Source: Halodesulfovibrio sp. (GTDB taxonomy: Bacteria; Desulfobacterota; Desulfovibrionia; Desulfovibrionales; Desulfovibrionaceae). From it: DNA of 64,000 nucleotides. The notes below the pieces were generated by a model. That model was not told the DNA's origin. It was given only the letters and a program-made list of their open reading frames with translations, and did no database searches. Numbering within the stretch: position 1 is the first letter of the stretch; each line of letters opens with the position of its first letter. Shown in pieces: positions 6,339 to 16,228 of the stretch. Both the position numbers and the translations under genes were made by a program. The stretch is taken from the NCBI RefSeq assembly GCF_015482765.1, contig NZ_JADMLB010000061.1:62001-126000 (forward strand), given 5' to 3'.

Positions 6339-9215
6339 CTACAAGTTTCCTGTAGGTGAGAATGAAGAAGCATCAATTGACAGGTTTTGTGTTGTCAAAT
6401 CTGATTGAGCCATTCTACCGTACAGAGATTTAGGGTTGGCTTCTACGAGTTGTGTAAGGATATTTTTCCATTTCTCGGAGTCGCCAGTTTTTTTGTAAAG
6501 CGAAGCAATTCTGTAACGCATTGCTGGGTATCCCGGATCATTTTCCGGAACAGCAAGGGACAGTTCACGAGCCCATTCAAGAGCTTCCTGTGAACGACCT
6601 GTACGTTCTGTAATATCCATAAGAGAGTTTAACAAATCCCTTATTTTTTCATTATCAGCTTTTTCAGGATTTTTTGCAGCAAGTTCTTTAAAGGTACGTA
6701 AAGCAGCCATACTTAATTTGTAAGCAGGCTCGAACTCCTCACGTCGCTCGGCATCACGGGCGAGGAAGTAGTTGATGTAACCTTCTTTTGCACGCGGCAT
6801 GTCCTCTACACCTTTGAGGCGGCTCCATAATTGAACAGCTTCTTCTGGCTGGTCGAGGTTCTCGTGTGCAAGAGCTACTGCATAATCAAGCTGATTCTTG
6901 CTTTCATCTTTCAGTTCCCACAGTTCAACACGGCGTGCCAGTTCGATGATGTCATTCCAACGCTCGTTATCCACGTACACAGAAAGAGCCAGACTTAAAC
7001 CCATCTCTGAAAATTCAGGGATTTTGAGTTGCTGGAAGAACGGATCAAGAACTTTCAGTGCCTGACTTGGTTTATCTTTTTTCCACATGGAAAGAGCCAG
7101 AGCTACACGGCTTTCAGGAGTGAGTTTTGGTTCCTGATTGTGCACTATAGGGAAGTCATCCCAGATCTGAAGGATCTTTTCGTAGTTCTCTTCTTTAATG
7201 TTGTTCGCTGTCAGTACGCTGAATGAGCGCATGGCAACTTCTTTCATTCGTGGTGCAAGCTCATGGGTTGGGTGCTTTTCCATAAAAGAAGAAGCAGTAG
7301 CCAGAGCTTCAGGATGCTGGTTGTTCCACAGGTACCAGATAGCCTTTTTCAGTCGGGCAAGTGGAGCAAGCCTGCTTTGTGGATATTCTTTAATGATCTT
7401 AGAATAGATTTCCAACGGTTTCAGACTGTACGGTTTGTCGAAAACAGAGAACATGTCAGAAATAGTCGGAGTATCGTATTTCCCTTCTTCTGCTAGGCGC
7501 ATAAGGGATACAAGACCACCATCTCGATCTGGGAATTTGCGTACGGCCTCTTCGTAAATCTCACGAGCCGCATCAAATTCTTCTGTTTCAAGATAGATGT
7601 CACCAAGACGGGCAAGCACCATATCGGCATCATCACCATCAGGATCAATGTTGTAGTATGTCCAGTAGTGCATACGAGCTTCATCTGCTTTGCCCAGACG
7701 GTACGCAACGTCACCCATTTGACTGAGGAACGGCGGGTAGTCGAGGTAGAAGCGAGGCCAGCGTTTTCCAACATAGTCAACAATCTGGTAAGCCTGATCG
7801 TAGTAAGCGAGTTGGTATAAGGATTTTGCAAGTCCTACACCTGCTTCACGAACAAACTTGGTATCCGGATATTTTTGAACAATGTATTGGAAATTATCCG
7901 CAGCTTTTTGCCATTCCTTTTCCTTGAAGTAGTGCTCGCCCCAGTAATAGTAAGTTGCTGGCACAAGGTCGTCTTTAGGATGGTTACGGCGCAGAATGTT
8001 AAAGTACGCTCCTGCTTCGCGGACGTTCCCGATTTTCAGATTTGTATAGCCGAGACGCAGCAGGTGGCTTGGAACTTTCGGGCTTTTTAAGTCGAAGTTC
8101 ATTGCTTCTGTAATCGCGGCAATGATGTTTTCGTAGTTGTTGTCGAGATTATTTTTACCCATTGCATATAAGGTATCTGCAATGCCGTTCAGAACCTCGT
8201 CACGCTGTTCTTTGGTTAAGGTTGGTACACGCTTCAGCTCTTTGTATGTATCAAGAGCCTCTGAGTATACTCCATTGTTCAGCGCAGTTTTTGCTAATTT
8301 CAAAAGTCGCTTTGGGCTTGGCGGCGGGGCCACCTCGTTTCCGTTTTTATCCACCCATACAACTTCTGTTTTTTCTTCTTCAGAACTGACAACTTTTTCT
8401 AATTTTTTTTCAGGAACTGCAACTTTGCCGACTGGCGGCATAGGTTCTTTTACAGCTGCCTTTGTATTACTAGCCTGAAGAGGTTGCACTGTGTTCTGCT
8501 GCTGGGGAGCAGGAGATGTTGACGCTGGATCAGCTATAGGCTGAGCCTTTGACGGCTGTGCAATCCAAGTTTCCGGCCCACCTTTATTGATGCGTGATCG
8601 GAATACATTTTTTGGAGTATAAAAGGGTTGTTTTTCACCTGTACGGTTACGTGCCGCTTTAATGCGGGATTGAGCAGGCTGTTTTTCGGCAGCTGGGGAA
8701 TTTGCACGTGCAGGCTGTGCTTTTGGCGAAGCAGGCTGAACGGCAGGTGCCGATTTTTTGGCAACAGCTTTTTTTGCAGAAGGCTTTTTACTGGTCGCAG
8801 GAGGAGTATATTTACCTTTGCGATCCGGATAAATATCAATTGCGATTTTGTTGTTATCTGCCCGGCTAGTTCTGAAGCGGAATCCATTGAGTTTTGTACG
8901 GATGCTCAATGTTTTTCCAGCATCTTTCGGGGCGGCAAGATAATCGGCTGTGTGGATACGACGCCCGTTCTTAATGGGCTTAAACGATTTGACAGCCTGT
9001 CTTTTTTGAGGCGTGACAAACGTAAGCTCATTTTTACCTGTACGGGTGAGCGTAAAATTTTTGACTGGGGAGTCGAACGCAATAACCAAGCGTTCAAACT
9101 TTGGATGTTTTCCCCAATACCACGATGCAGCCTGTGTTTCTGCGGGTAGAGCAACCGACAGAGATCCTACCGCTACTATGAGCCAGATAAGTCTGGGACG
9201 AATTTGTTTTATCAC
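6339..9215 (-). CDS. Large exported TPR-repeat protein
   Basis: About 958 residues from the GTG at 9215, chosen because it gives a clean signal peptide (VIKQIRPRLIWLIVAV... to an Ala-x-Ala site). A GTG at 9260 would add 15 residues; neither has a strong ribosome site. After the signal comes a beta-rich segment of about 100 residues, then a Lys/Ala/Pro-rich linker, then tetratricopeptide repeats to the end (for example GDVAYRLGKADEARMHYWTYY and LGDIYLETEEFDAAREIYEEA). It probably acts in the periplasm or at the outer membrane as a scaffold. It lies between a sigma-54 regulator and the MEMO gene in a leftward run. No enzymatic motif seen. Confidence 0.82.
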   Translation of the reverse strand: MIKQIRPRLIWLIVAVGSLSVALPAETQAASWYWGKHPKFERLVIAFDSPVKNFTLTRTGKNELTFVTPQKRQAVKSFKPIKNGRRIHTADYLAAPKDAGKTLSIRTKLNGFRFRTSRADNNKIAIDIYPDRKGKYTPPATSKKPSAKKAVAKKSAPAVQPASPKAQPARANSPAAEKQPAQSRIKAARNRTGEKQPFYTPKNVFRSRINKGGPETWIAQPSKAQPIADPASTSPAPQQQNTVQPLQASNTKAAVKEPMPPVGKVAVPEKKLEKVVSSEEEKTEVVWVDKNGNEVAPPPSPKRLLKLAKTALNNGVYSEALDTYKELKRVPTLTKEQRDEVLNGIADTLYAMGKNNLDNNYENIIAAITEAMNFDLKSPKVPSHLLRLGYTNLKIGNVREAGAYFNILRRNHPKDDLVPATYYYWGEHYFKEKEWQKAADNFQYIVQKYPDTKFVREAGVGLAKSLYQLAYYDQAYQIVDYVGKRWPRFYLDYPPFLSQMGDVAYRLGKADEARMHYWTYYNIDPDGDDADMVLARLGDIYLETEEFDAAREIYEEAVRKFPDRDGGLVSLMRLAEEGKYDTPTISDMFSVFDKPYSLKPLEIYSKIIKEYPQSRLAPLARLKKAIWYLWNNQHPEALATASSFMEKHPTHELAPRMKEVAMRSFSVLTANNIKEENYEKILQIWDDFPIVHNQEPKLTPESRVALALSMWKKDKPSQALKVLDPFFQQLKIPEFSEMGLSLALSVYVDNERWNDIIELARRVELWELKDESKNQLDYAVALAHENLDQPEEAVQLWSRLKGVEDMPRAKEGYINYFLARDAERREEFEPAYKLSMAALRTFKELAAKNPEKADNEKIRDLLNSLMDITERTGRSQEALEWARELSLAVPENDPGYPAMRYRIASLYKKTGDSEKWKNILTQLVEANPKSLYGRMAQSDLTTQNLSIDASSFSPTGNL

Positions 9216-9308
9216 AGCTATCTCATTGCAATTAATGTGCAAGAAATGGACGCATGGCACCCTGAAAAATTAGTACGGCATAAAGAGTACGGCAACTGAT
9301 TATAAAAA

Positions 9309-10334
9309 TTAATCAATTTTTTTCTTTTTTAGTTTTTCAATAAGGGTGGTGCGTTTTACACCGAGGATTTCTGCTGCTTGGTTTTTAACGCCATTAGCTC
9401 GCTGAAGAGCTTCGAGCAGTAATTTTTCTTCAACAGTGTCGAGAAAATCTTTAAGCGGGAGCTTTTGTTCATTCAGATCCTGAATGCAAGGCCAACGGAA
9501 TCCTTCCTGCTGAGTACGGATAGGTTCCGGTGATGCCGGTTCAGGTAATTCAGCAACCACACCGACCTGATCAAGGATCTTATGAGGCAGGTCTGCCGGA
9601 GTAATAGAGTTCGAATCGCATAGAATAGTCATGCGTTCCATAAAGTTCTCTAGTTCACGGACATTGCCCGGCCAGCTGTATGCGGCAAGAATTTTTCGAG
9701 TATCAGGAGATAACGAAAGACGGGGGCGTTGTTGCTTTTCACTGAATTTCTGTAAAAAGTGTTCGCACAAAAGCAAAATGTCGCCACCACGTTCACGTAA
9801 TGCAGGAAGCTGAAGGGGAATAACGTTGAGACGGTAGTAGAGGTCTTCTCTAAAACGACCGGCTGCAACTTCTGCTTCCAAGTCACGGTTGGTTGCTGCG
9901 ACAATGCGTACATCAACATTTTTAATAGATGAACCGCCGACTCGTTCGATTTCTTTTTCTTGAAGCACTCGCAAAATCTTAACCTGAAGGGTCAGGTCCA
10001 TTTCACCAATTTCATCAAGAAAGATTGTTCCGCCGTCTGCTAATTCAAAACGGCCGGGACGTGAACGAATAGCGTGAGTGAACGCGCCTTTTTCATGGCC
10101 GAAGAGCTCGGATTCCAGAAGATCGCGTGGGATTGCACCGCAGTTAATGGGAACAAAGGGTGCTTCTTTACGGGTGCTGTTTGCATGTAGGGATCGTACA
10201 AGTAATTCTTTACCTGTACCTGACTCACCCGTGACAAGTACTGTACTATCTGTTGGGGCAACTTTGGCAAGAACGCTGAAGACATCCTGCATGGCAGATG
10301 ACTGTCCGATCGTTCCAAGTTTGTTCAGACTCAT
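9309..10334 (-). CDS. Receiverless sigma-54 activator
   Basis: 341 residues starting directly with the AAA+ domain ([13 protein letters not shown]), Walker A GESGTGKE, Walker [13 protein letters not shown], an arginine-finger region [14 protein letters not shown] and a C-terminal Fis-type helix-turn-helix ([21 protein letters not shown]). The sigma-54-contacting loop reads GAFTHA rather than GAFTGA, an unusual change at a near-invariant glycine. With no receiver or sensory domain, activity must be set by expression, a partner protein or constitutive assembly. The layout resembles FleQ/FlrC-like flagellar regulators and phage-shock PspF, but no such target genes are nearby. Confidence 0.88.
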   Translation of the reverse strand: MSLNKLGTIGQSSAMQDVFSVLAKVAPTDSTVLVTGESGTGKELLVRSLHANSTRKEAPFVPINCGAIPRDLLESELFGHEKGAFTHAIRSRPGRFELADGGTIFLDEIGEMDLTLQVKILRVLQEKEIERVGGSSIKNVDVRIVAATNRDLEAEVAAGRFREDLYYRLNVIPLQLPALRERGGDILLLCEHFLQKFSEKQQRPRLSLSPDTRKILAAYSWPGNVRELENFMERMTILCDSNSITPADLPHKILDQVGVVAELPEPASPEPIRTQQEGFRWPCIQDLNEQKLPLKDFLDTVEEKLLLEALQRANGVKNQAAEILGVKRTTLIEKLKKKKID

Positions 10335-10976
10335 TTCCTCTCCGATTGATTACGTCCCCCCTGCTAACGCATCCCCCTCAAGACTAATGACTGTCAACTT
10401 AATGACAATTAGTCAATAAAAAACTTCCCAACGTATATAGAGGCTTACCTTATTTGAAAATTTGAGTAAGGCAAGTTTTTTGTTGCACTAGCAGGTGATT
10501 TGCTTACTACTTCCTGTAAAAAATTGTTTTACACTCAAAAGGAATAGAAAAAGAATGTAGTAAAAATAGTGTGAAACAGATTGTACAGATTTCAAAATGT
10601 AAAATGCAAAGGAACTGTAATTGTTGAATAGATAACTACGGAAAAAACTATATTTACGCTGTGTAGTAAAAAGGGGTGAGTGTAAACTATAGCCCTGACA
10701 GTATAAATAATTGTGCGACTCTTTTTTATCGTAGTCTATTGTTTTCGAAAATCAGTTGTATAACAATGTTAAATTTATGCTACTGTAGAGAATGCAGACT
10801 AGTATAATTCATTTATTTCAATACAACAGTTTTTGAATGGTATTTTTATGAACGCAAAAAACAGTTTTTCAATGCCGTTCGTGTTAGTGAACCATGTTTA
10901 CAAAAAAGGCAAGATATTCTCTGAGTTATTGTCTTTGGTCGAATTTTGTTCTTATGTTTCATCTAATGCAGTTTCG
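10335..10976. other. AT-rich intergenic region without recognised genes
   Basis: About 640 bases between divergent genes (the sigma-54 regulator leftward, iclR rightward). AT-rich, with many stop codons in all frames and no RNA-like element that I recognise. It presumably holds both promoters; only the rightward one is clear. Confidence 0.6.
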
Positions 10977-11004
10977 TTGACAGCAGTTTGAAGGAATGTA
11001 TACT
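10977..11004 (+). promoter_or_regulatory. Sigma-70 promoter for the iclR operon
   Basis: TTGACA at 10977-10982, a 16-base spacer, and TATACT at 10999-11004. Predicted start near 11011, which rules out translation from the ATG at 10988. Confidence 0.72.
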
Positions 11005-11041
11005 TTTTCGAAAACAATTCGATAATGTCGAGGAAGAGGCT

Positions 11042-11821
11042 ATGTCCCAACAATCTATTGAAAGAGCAACCCGCGTTTTGGGTTTGTTTACATTTGAACG
11101 TCCAAGCTGGCGTGTGAGTGATATTGCAAAGACACTTGATCTTGCTATCGGCACTACACATGGCATTGTAAAAGCCTTGGCTAATAATGATTATTTGTCG
11201 CAGGATGCTGCGACTAAAGAATATAAATTAGGTTTGAAGCTTATGGAACTCGGTTCATTGCAGTCTGCAACATATGAGCTGAATCGTAAGTCTGCCACCC
11301 CCGTTACCTACCTTGCTCAGCACTCTGATACTATTGGCAGGGTCGGTGTGATGTACCATAATGCTATTTTAACAACGTTAAGTACCGATCATCAGGAATG
11401 GCACCCGTCATCATATATTGGTCCAACCGTTCCCGCTTATTGTACGGGGATGGGCAGGGCTATTCTTTCTCAGCTTCCTATGCGAGAGCTTGTGGAGCAC
11501 CTTGCTACAGTCCAGTTGCTTCCATATACCCCGAAAACATTAACCGATCCTATCGAATTGCATGAAGAAATTAGTGCGACTCGTGAAAGGGGATATTCTT
11601 TGGTCTTCGGTGAAACTCTTATTCACCTTAATACCATCGGTGCACCGGTTTTCGGTGCAGAAGGAAACGTTATCGGTGCTATTAGCGTAAGCGGCACAAG
11701 TGATATTATTGGTCCGGAAACAGATATAGTTGGGTTTGCAAACCGGCTCTTAGACGTTGCATCAGAAATTTCTGTGCAGATGGGTTACAGAGCGCAGCCA
11801 AAATTTGTGGATGAAACATAA
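11042..11821 (+). CDS. IclR-family transcriptional regulator
   Basis: 259 residues from the ATG at 11042, preceded by GAGGAAGAGG. The N-terminal winged helix-turn-helix (SIERATRVLGLFTFERPSWRVSDIAKTLDLAIGTTHGIVKAL) is followed by the IclR effector domain, ending VIGAISVSGTSDIIGPE and a final helix. The stop codon overlaps the start of the acyl-CoA synthetase gene by one base, so it very likely controls that gene and itself. Effector unknown. Confidence 0.9.
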   Translation: MSQQSIERATRVLGLFTFERPSWRVSDIAKTLDLAIGTTHGIVKALANNDYLSQDAATKEYKLGLKLMELGSLQSATYELNRKSATPVTYLAQHSDTIGRVGVMYHNAILTTLSTDHQEWHPSSYIGPTVPAYCTGMGRAILSQLPMRELVEHLATVQLLPYTPKTLTDPIELHEEISATRERGYSLVFGETLIHLNTIGAPVFGAEGNVIGAISVSGTSDIIGPETDIVGFANRLLDVASEISVQMGYRAQPKFVDET

Positions 11822-14256
11822 TGCAGAATTACGACGCCTTTTCGCACGCGAAAACTACAGCTCAGATTAATTTTGACGCGATTACTGAAATCTTTTCACA
11901 GGCACATAGTGAAGGTCGAACCTCTTTGTATGAGCACGAAGTATATCGTGTGATGGAGAGTATCGGATCAGAAACACCGCCACAGGTTAAATTGATTCCA
12001 CGGGGAACCCGTCCGTCTGATGACGAGCTTATGAGTATTCCCGGCAAGAAAGTTGTATTAAAGATTGTATCTCCGACAATTGTTCATAAGACAGAAGTTG
12101 GCGGGGTGCGTATTGTAGAGCGCGAGCCAAGTAAAATTCGTTCTGCATGGCGTCGTATGATGTATGAAGTACCTGAAAAGTACGCCCGATGGATTGAGCG
12201 TCATCCTGAAGCGGCTCCTGCTGAGTATGCGGGGCTTTCCGACACGGCACTTGAAGAAGCTATTGCGTTGGATCTGAAAGGCGTATTGATGGTGCAGTTC
12301 ATGCCGCCGGATTCTGATGCATTCGGCAATGAACTGATTGTGGGTATCCGTCGCACCCGTGAGTTTGGTATGGTACTCAGTGCCGGCCTTGGCGGTACCG
12401 ATGCAGAGCTGTATGCAGAGCGATTCAAAAAGAATCAGGCAATTGTGGCGGCGTCAACAAAATTGACAGATGGCGAAACCTTCTTCAGCCATTTCCGCCA
12501 GACTATTTCTTTTGAAAAGCTTGCGGGGCGTACTCGCGGTCAGGAGCGTATAGTTTCTGACGACCAGCTTCTTGAATGCTTTGATGCTTGTATTTTGTTA
12601 GCGAACTATTATTCTCCGACAAATCCGGATGCACCGTTCATCATTGATGAGTTTGAGATTAACCCGTTTGCATTCACCGATTTTCTGATGGTTCCGCTGG
12701 ATGGGCTTTGCCGTTTTTCTCTACCGGAAAAAGGGGTGACGCCGCGTCCCGTAGCGAAAATTAAGAATCTTCTGCACCCAGAAACAATCGGTATTATAGG
12801 CGTCTCTGCTTCCCGCGAAAATTTCGGACGTATTATCCTGCGTAACGTACTTGCTGAAGGATTCCCGAAAGAGCAAGTGCGCATCATCCGTGACGGCTGT
12901 GACGAAATTGACGGGGTACGTTGCATTCCTTCTGTGAATACAGACGGCAAGCTTGATATGCTTGTTGTGGCTGTTCCTGCAAAGCATATTCCTGCTGTTG
13001 TGGACGATGTTATTCAAAAGGACGCAGCAAACAGTGTAATGCTCATTGCTGGTGGTCTTGGAGAGACTGAAGACAGTCAGGAACGAGCGCAGCAGGTAAT
13101 TGCTGAGATTAACAAGGCGCATGAGATCAGTGACGGTGGCCCAGTTTTCATTGGAGCAAACTGCATGGGCATTGTTTCTCGTCCGGGTGGCTACAATACG
13201 TGGTTTATCCCTGAGAACAAATTCCCGCGTAACGGTTTGGGAACACCTCGTCGTGCAGCGTTAGTGAGCCAGAGCGGTGCATTTATGCTCTTTGGGCTCA
13301 GCAGATATCCTCACCTTTCTCCGAACTATATGATTTCTATGGGGAACCAGACTGATTTGACTCTTGGCGATATGGTTACCTATCTGAAAGATGATGATAA
13401 TGTAGACGTGATTGCAGTATACGCGGAAGGGTTTAATGATCTTGACGGATTGGCATTCTGCCGTTCTGTTCGCGAAGCTGTAATGGCTGGAAAAGAGGTT
13501 GTCTTCTATAAAGCAGGCCGTACGCCTGAAGGAAAGTCTGCAACAAGCGGGCACACTGCCTCGTTGGCTGGCGATTATATGGTTGCTGAAAGTTGTGTGC
13601 GGCAGGCTGGTGCTGTGGTTGCGCAGACCGTTGAGCAATTCCAAGACCTCTTCATGCTTGCTGAAACATTGCATGGCAAAAAAGTGGAAGGCAATCGTAT
13701 TGGTGCTATCAGTGGTGCAGGCTTTGAAGCTGTGAGCATGGCAGACAGCATTGATGTTGGCACGTTCACAATGAAGCTGGCACCGTTCTCTGATAAAGCG
13801 TCGAATAAATTCCGTGCGTTGCTTAAAGAAAAGCGTCTAGAATCACTTGTTTCTATTTCTAACCCTATGGATGTAACTCCGGCAGGTGATGATGAATTGC
13901 ATGTAGAAGTTGCAGACATCATGCTTAATGAACCGACGGTTGATGCGGTCGTTCTTGCTCTGACACCGTTGAGTCCGATGATGCAGTCTTTGGATACAGA
14001 AAAAGGTGATCCGTTCAGCATGCATAATGAAAAAAGTATCTTATCTCGTGCGTTGGAGCTTGCGAAGCAATCAGATAAGCCGCTTGTATGTGCATCTGAT
14101 GGTGGTGCGTTGTTTGAGCCGATGCGTGAAGCGTTGAATGAAGCAGGAGTGCCGGTTTTCCAGACCGCAGATAGAGCCGTAGCAGCACTTGCACGGTATA
14201 TTCAGTCACGTTTGCACGCCAAATCTATTCGTTGCGGTGGATGCGGTATCAGGTAA
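11821..14256 (+). CDS. ADP-forming acyl-CoA synthetase, fused beta-alpha
   Basis: 811 residues of the NDP-forming acyl-CoA synthetase family, which interconverts acyl-CoA, ADP and phosphate with acid, CoA and ATP. An ATP-grasp (beta) part lies first (about 60-300; KVVLKIVSPTIVHKTEVGGV, ELIVGIRRTREFG), followed by the CoA-binding domain (about 320-445; ETIGIIGVSASRENFGR) and the ligase domains, with SGHTASLAGD carrying the histidine that is phosphorylated in this family. The more usual fusion is alpha then beta, so the order is reversed. Translationally coupled to the IclR regulator. Substrate unknown: acetate, propionate or an aryl acid are possible. Confidence 0.85.
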   Translation: MQNYDAFSHAKTTAQINFDAITEIFSQAHSEGRTSLYEHEVYRVMESIGSETPPQVKLIPRGTRPSDDELMSIPGKKVVLKIVSPTIVHKTEVGGVRIVEREPSKIRSAWRRMMYEVPEKYARWIERHPEAAPAEYAGLSDTALEEAIALDLKGVLMVQFMPPDSDAFGNELIVGIRRTREFGMVLSAGLGGTDAELYAERFKKNQAIVAASTKLTDGETFFSHFRQTISFEKLAGRTRGQERIVSDDQLLECFDACILLANYYSPTNPDAPFIIDEFEINPFAFTDFLMVPLDGLCRFSLPEKGVTPRPVAKIKNLLHPETIGIIGVSASRENFGRIILRNVLAEGFPKEQVRIIRDGCDEIDGVRCIPSVNTDGKLDMLVVAVPAKHIPAVVDDVIQKDAANSVMLIAGGLGETEDSQERAQQVIAEINKAHEISDGGPVFIGANCMGIVSRPGGYNTWFIPENKFPRNGLGTPRRAALVSQSGAFMLFGLSRYPHLSPNYMISMGNQTDLTLGDMVTYLKDDDNVDVIAVYAEGFNDLDGLAFCRSVREAVMAGKEVVFYKAGRTPEGKSATSGHTASLAGDYMVAESCVRQAGAVVAQTVEQFQDLFMLAETLHGKKVEGNRIGAISGAGFEAVSMADSIDVGTFTMKLAPFSDKASNKFRALLKEKRLESLVSISNPMDVTPAGDDELHVEVADIMLNEPTVDAVVLALTPLSPMMQSLDTEKGDPFSMHNEKSILSRALELAKQSDKPLVCASDGGALFEPMREALNEAGVPVFQTADRAVAALARYIQSRLHAKSIRCGGCGIR

Positions 14257-14629
14257 TTTGTGTCTGTCTTCGACGGACAGGCGCGTTTTTCACCTTTTCT
14301 CTCTGAAAGAACACAGGTTCCTTACGTTGTTTAGGAGTTGTCCTCTCGGAGTAAGTGTGTCTTTTGTAAAGTTGCGAATTTTACCGCTGGTGCATTGATG
14401 GTGTTTTCTTTACGAAGTGCGGTATCGTTGCAGCAAATGGCACTTAGTTATGTAGATAGTAAAAAGGCTGTCCTGAATATTCAGAACAGCCTTTTTTTAT
14501 TGAATTAGAAGAGCGTATTTGGGCGAATGGTGCTGTCTGGAAGTTTGAGAAAATTCAAGAATAAAAGCGGAATGCTTCCAGAGTAGGCACAGTTTTTTGT
14601 GAGGGGCTCTAGATAGGTAAGACGGCTGG
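14257..14629. other. Convergent intergenic region
   Basis: Lies between the rightward synthetase and the leftward dihydrouridine synthase. Apart from one terminator (14461-14498) I see no gene or RNA. Confidence 0.6.
14461..14498 (+). terminator. Intrinsic terminator, probably bidirectional
   Basis: GGCTGT/ACAGCC stem with the inner palindrome CTGAATATTCAG, flanked by AAAAA and TTTTTTT. Confidence 0.85.
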
Positions 14630-15652
14630 CTATCGGTTCATCATGAGAGCATTGAGGCTTTTAGAAACCTGCGGAATCCGGTCGCCGAAGCAGCGTTCTG
14701 CGTTTTCGCGCATCTTTTCCATAGAGTCACCTGCGATAAGTTGCCCAAACAGCTTGTTTCCGTAGAGGAAGTTTGCAGCAAAATACATGCAGTACTTTTT
14801 ATACAGCTTAATTGCCCGTGTCGGGTCGTACCATTTTTCAATTTGATCCAGAAACATAAAGAGTGTTTCCTTGTACGTTTCCGGTGTCGGGATAAAGCCT
14901 TCTGTCAGTTCTGCAAACATCCACGGTTTGGATATGGCTGCACGTCCAATGGCAAGTCCGTCGCAGCCTGTACGGTTGACCATTGCTTCGGCGGAAGCGG
15001 CATCCCATACGTCTCCGTTTCCAAAAACCGGAATGGATACAGCCTCTTTTACCAATGCAATATCGTTGATACGGGGACGTTTTGTACGTCTGTCCGGTGC
15101 AACACGCGGGTGGAATGTCAGTGCATCAGCTCCGGCTTGTTCCAGCATTTTTGCAAAGGCAACAGCTGGTTCCGGTTCGTTCTGCCAACCGGTTCTGAAT
15201 TTAACGAACAGTGGGATATCAAGAGTCTTACGTACTTTTTCAACCATTTCGCAAGCACGGTCTACATCACGCATAAGGTCTGCGCCGCATTGCCTATCAA
15301 CGATGGGAGAAACGGAGCATCCCATGTTGATGTCTACACCAAAAAAGTTTTCTTCTTGAATTCGCTCCGCAGCGGCAGCCATGTCGTCAGGGGCTGCTCC
15401 AAAAAGTTGGCAGACAAGGGTCGGCAGTTCTTCATCCTGCCAGTTGAACACTGGGGATTTATGGCGGTTTTCTGTAGGCACAGCACGTGCACTGCACATG
15501 CCGGTAAACAGTAATCCGTATCCCCCGTAGTGTGCCGCAATAGCTCGGTAGGCTATGTGTCCTAAGCCTGCCATGGGGGCAAGGCACAGGCGGTTCTGGA
15601 TGGTTCTACCGCGCAACGTTATCGGCGCGGAGAAAGATTCAGCAGCGTGCAT
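14630..15652 (-). CDS. tRNA-dihydrouridine synthase family protein
   Basis: 340 residues of the Dus flavoprotein fold: LCLAPMAGLGHIAYRA at the N-terminus, DINMGCSVSPIVDRQCGADLM, VKFRTGW, ALTFHPR and the FMN phosphate-binding GNGDVWDAASAEAMVNRTGCDGLAIGRAA. The family reduces uridines in tRNA D-loops with FMN and NAD(P)H. The usual catalytic-loop cysteine just before the Leu-Met is Asp here (GADLM), with a Cys two residues earlier, so activity and the DusA/B/C assignment are uncertain. Followed by a phosphodiesterase gene transcribed in the same direction. Confidence 0.83.
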   Translation of the reverse strand: MHAAESFSAPITLRGRTIQNRLCLAPMAGLGHIAYRAIAAHYGGYGLLFTGMCSARAVPTENRHKSPVFNWQDEELPTLVCQLFGAAPDDMAAAAERIQEENFFGVDINMGCSVSPIVDRQCGADLMRDVDRACEMVEKVRKTLDIPLFVKFRTGWQNEPEPAVAFAKMLEQAGADALTFHPRVAPDRRTKRPRINDIALVKEAVSIPVFGNGDVWDAASAEAMVNRTGCDGLAIGRAAISKPWMFAELTEGFIPTPETYKETLFMFLDQIEKWYDPTRAIKLYKKYCMYFAANFLYGNKLFGQLIAGDSMEKMRENAERCFGDRIPQVSKSLNALMMNR

Positions 15653-15660
15653 GTGCTCCC

Positions 15661-16206
15661 CTACAACGTTTGTTCAAGGATACAGGTGTCGTCTAATTCG
15701 AAAACGCGGAAGGTATTATCTTCGTACACAGCGTAGGTAGGGCGGTCACTCTGTTTTGGCAGAGAGCAGGAGCCCGGGTTCCAGATATGAATGCCGTCTT
15801 CATTGGTGTATGCTTTCGGACGGTGAACGTGTCCGTACACAAAGGTGTCACCGGCGCACAGTGGAGGCATGTTTTCCGGATTCCACAGGTGACCGTGGGT
15901 GAGGAAAATACGTCGCCCGTCGGCAATTAACCACGAGAAATCAGACATAATTGGGAAGTCCAGAACCATCTGATCTACTTCAGCATCGCAGTTACCGCGT
16001 ACTGCAATAATTTTTTCTTTGTAGCTATTGAGCAGAATAACAGTTGCTTTGGGATCGTGCCCAATTGGCAGCGGGTTGCGGGGGCCATGGTAGAGTAAGT
16101 CTCCAAGCAATACGATGCAGTCTGGGGTAATAGTTTCTGCCTTGTCCAAAACAGTTTTTGCACGGTCGTATGAACCGTGCAAATCTGAGATAAATAAAAT
16201 TTTCAT
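15661..16206 (-). CDS. YfcE-type metallophosphodiesterase
   Basis: 181 residues with the calcineurin-like metal motifs of the YfcE/MJ0936 family: ISDLHGSYDRAK, LLGDLLYHGPRN, VRGNCDAE, LTHGHLW and GHVHRPKAY. The fold binds two metal ions and hydrolyses phosphodiesters; the physiological substrate is not known. It ends just upstream of the dus-family gene, in the same direction. Confidence 0.88.
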   Translation of the reverse strand: MKILFISDLHGSYDRAKTVLDKAETITPDCIVLLGDLLYHGPRNPLPIGHDPKATVILLNSYKEKIIAVRGNCDAEVDQMVLDFPIMSDFSWLIADGRRIFLTHGHLWNPENMPPLCAGDTFVYGHVHRPKAYTNEDGIHIWNPGSCSLPKQSDRPTYAVYEDNTFRVFELDDTCILEQTL

Positions 16207-16228
16207 TAAGTAGTGTGTCTGTAAAAGG

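Noticed and set aside
10988-11041. N-terminal extension of the IclR regulator
   Set aside because: The ATG at 10988 lies inside the TTGACA/TATACT promoter; the start at 11042 has a clear ribosome site.
15334-15540. Numerous open frames antisense to conserved genes, for example within the dihydrouridine synthase
   Set aside because: They are shadows of strongly conserved coding sequence and have no independent support.
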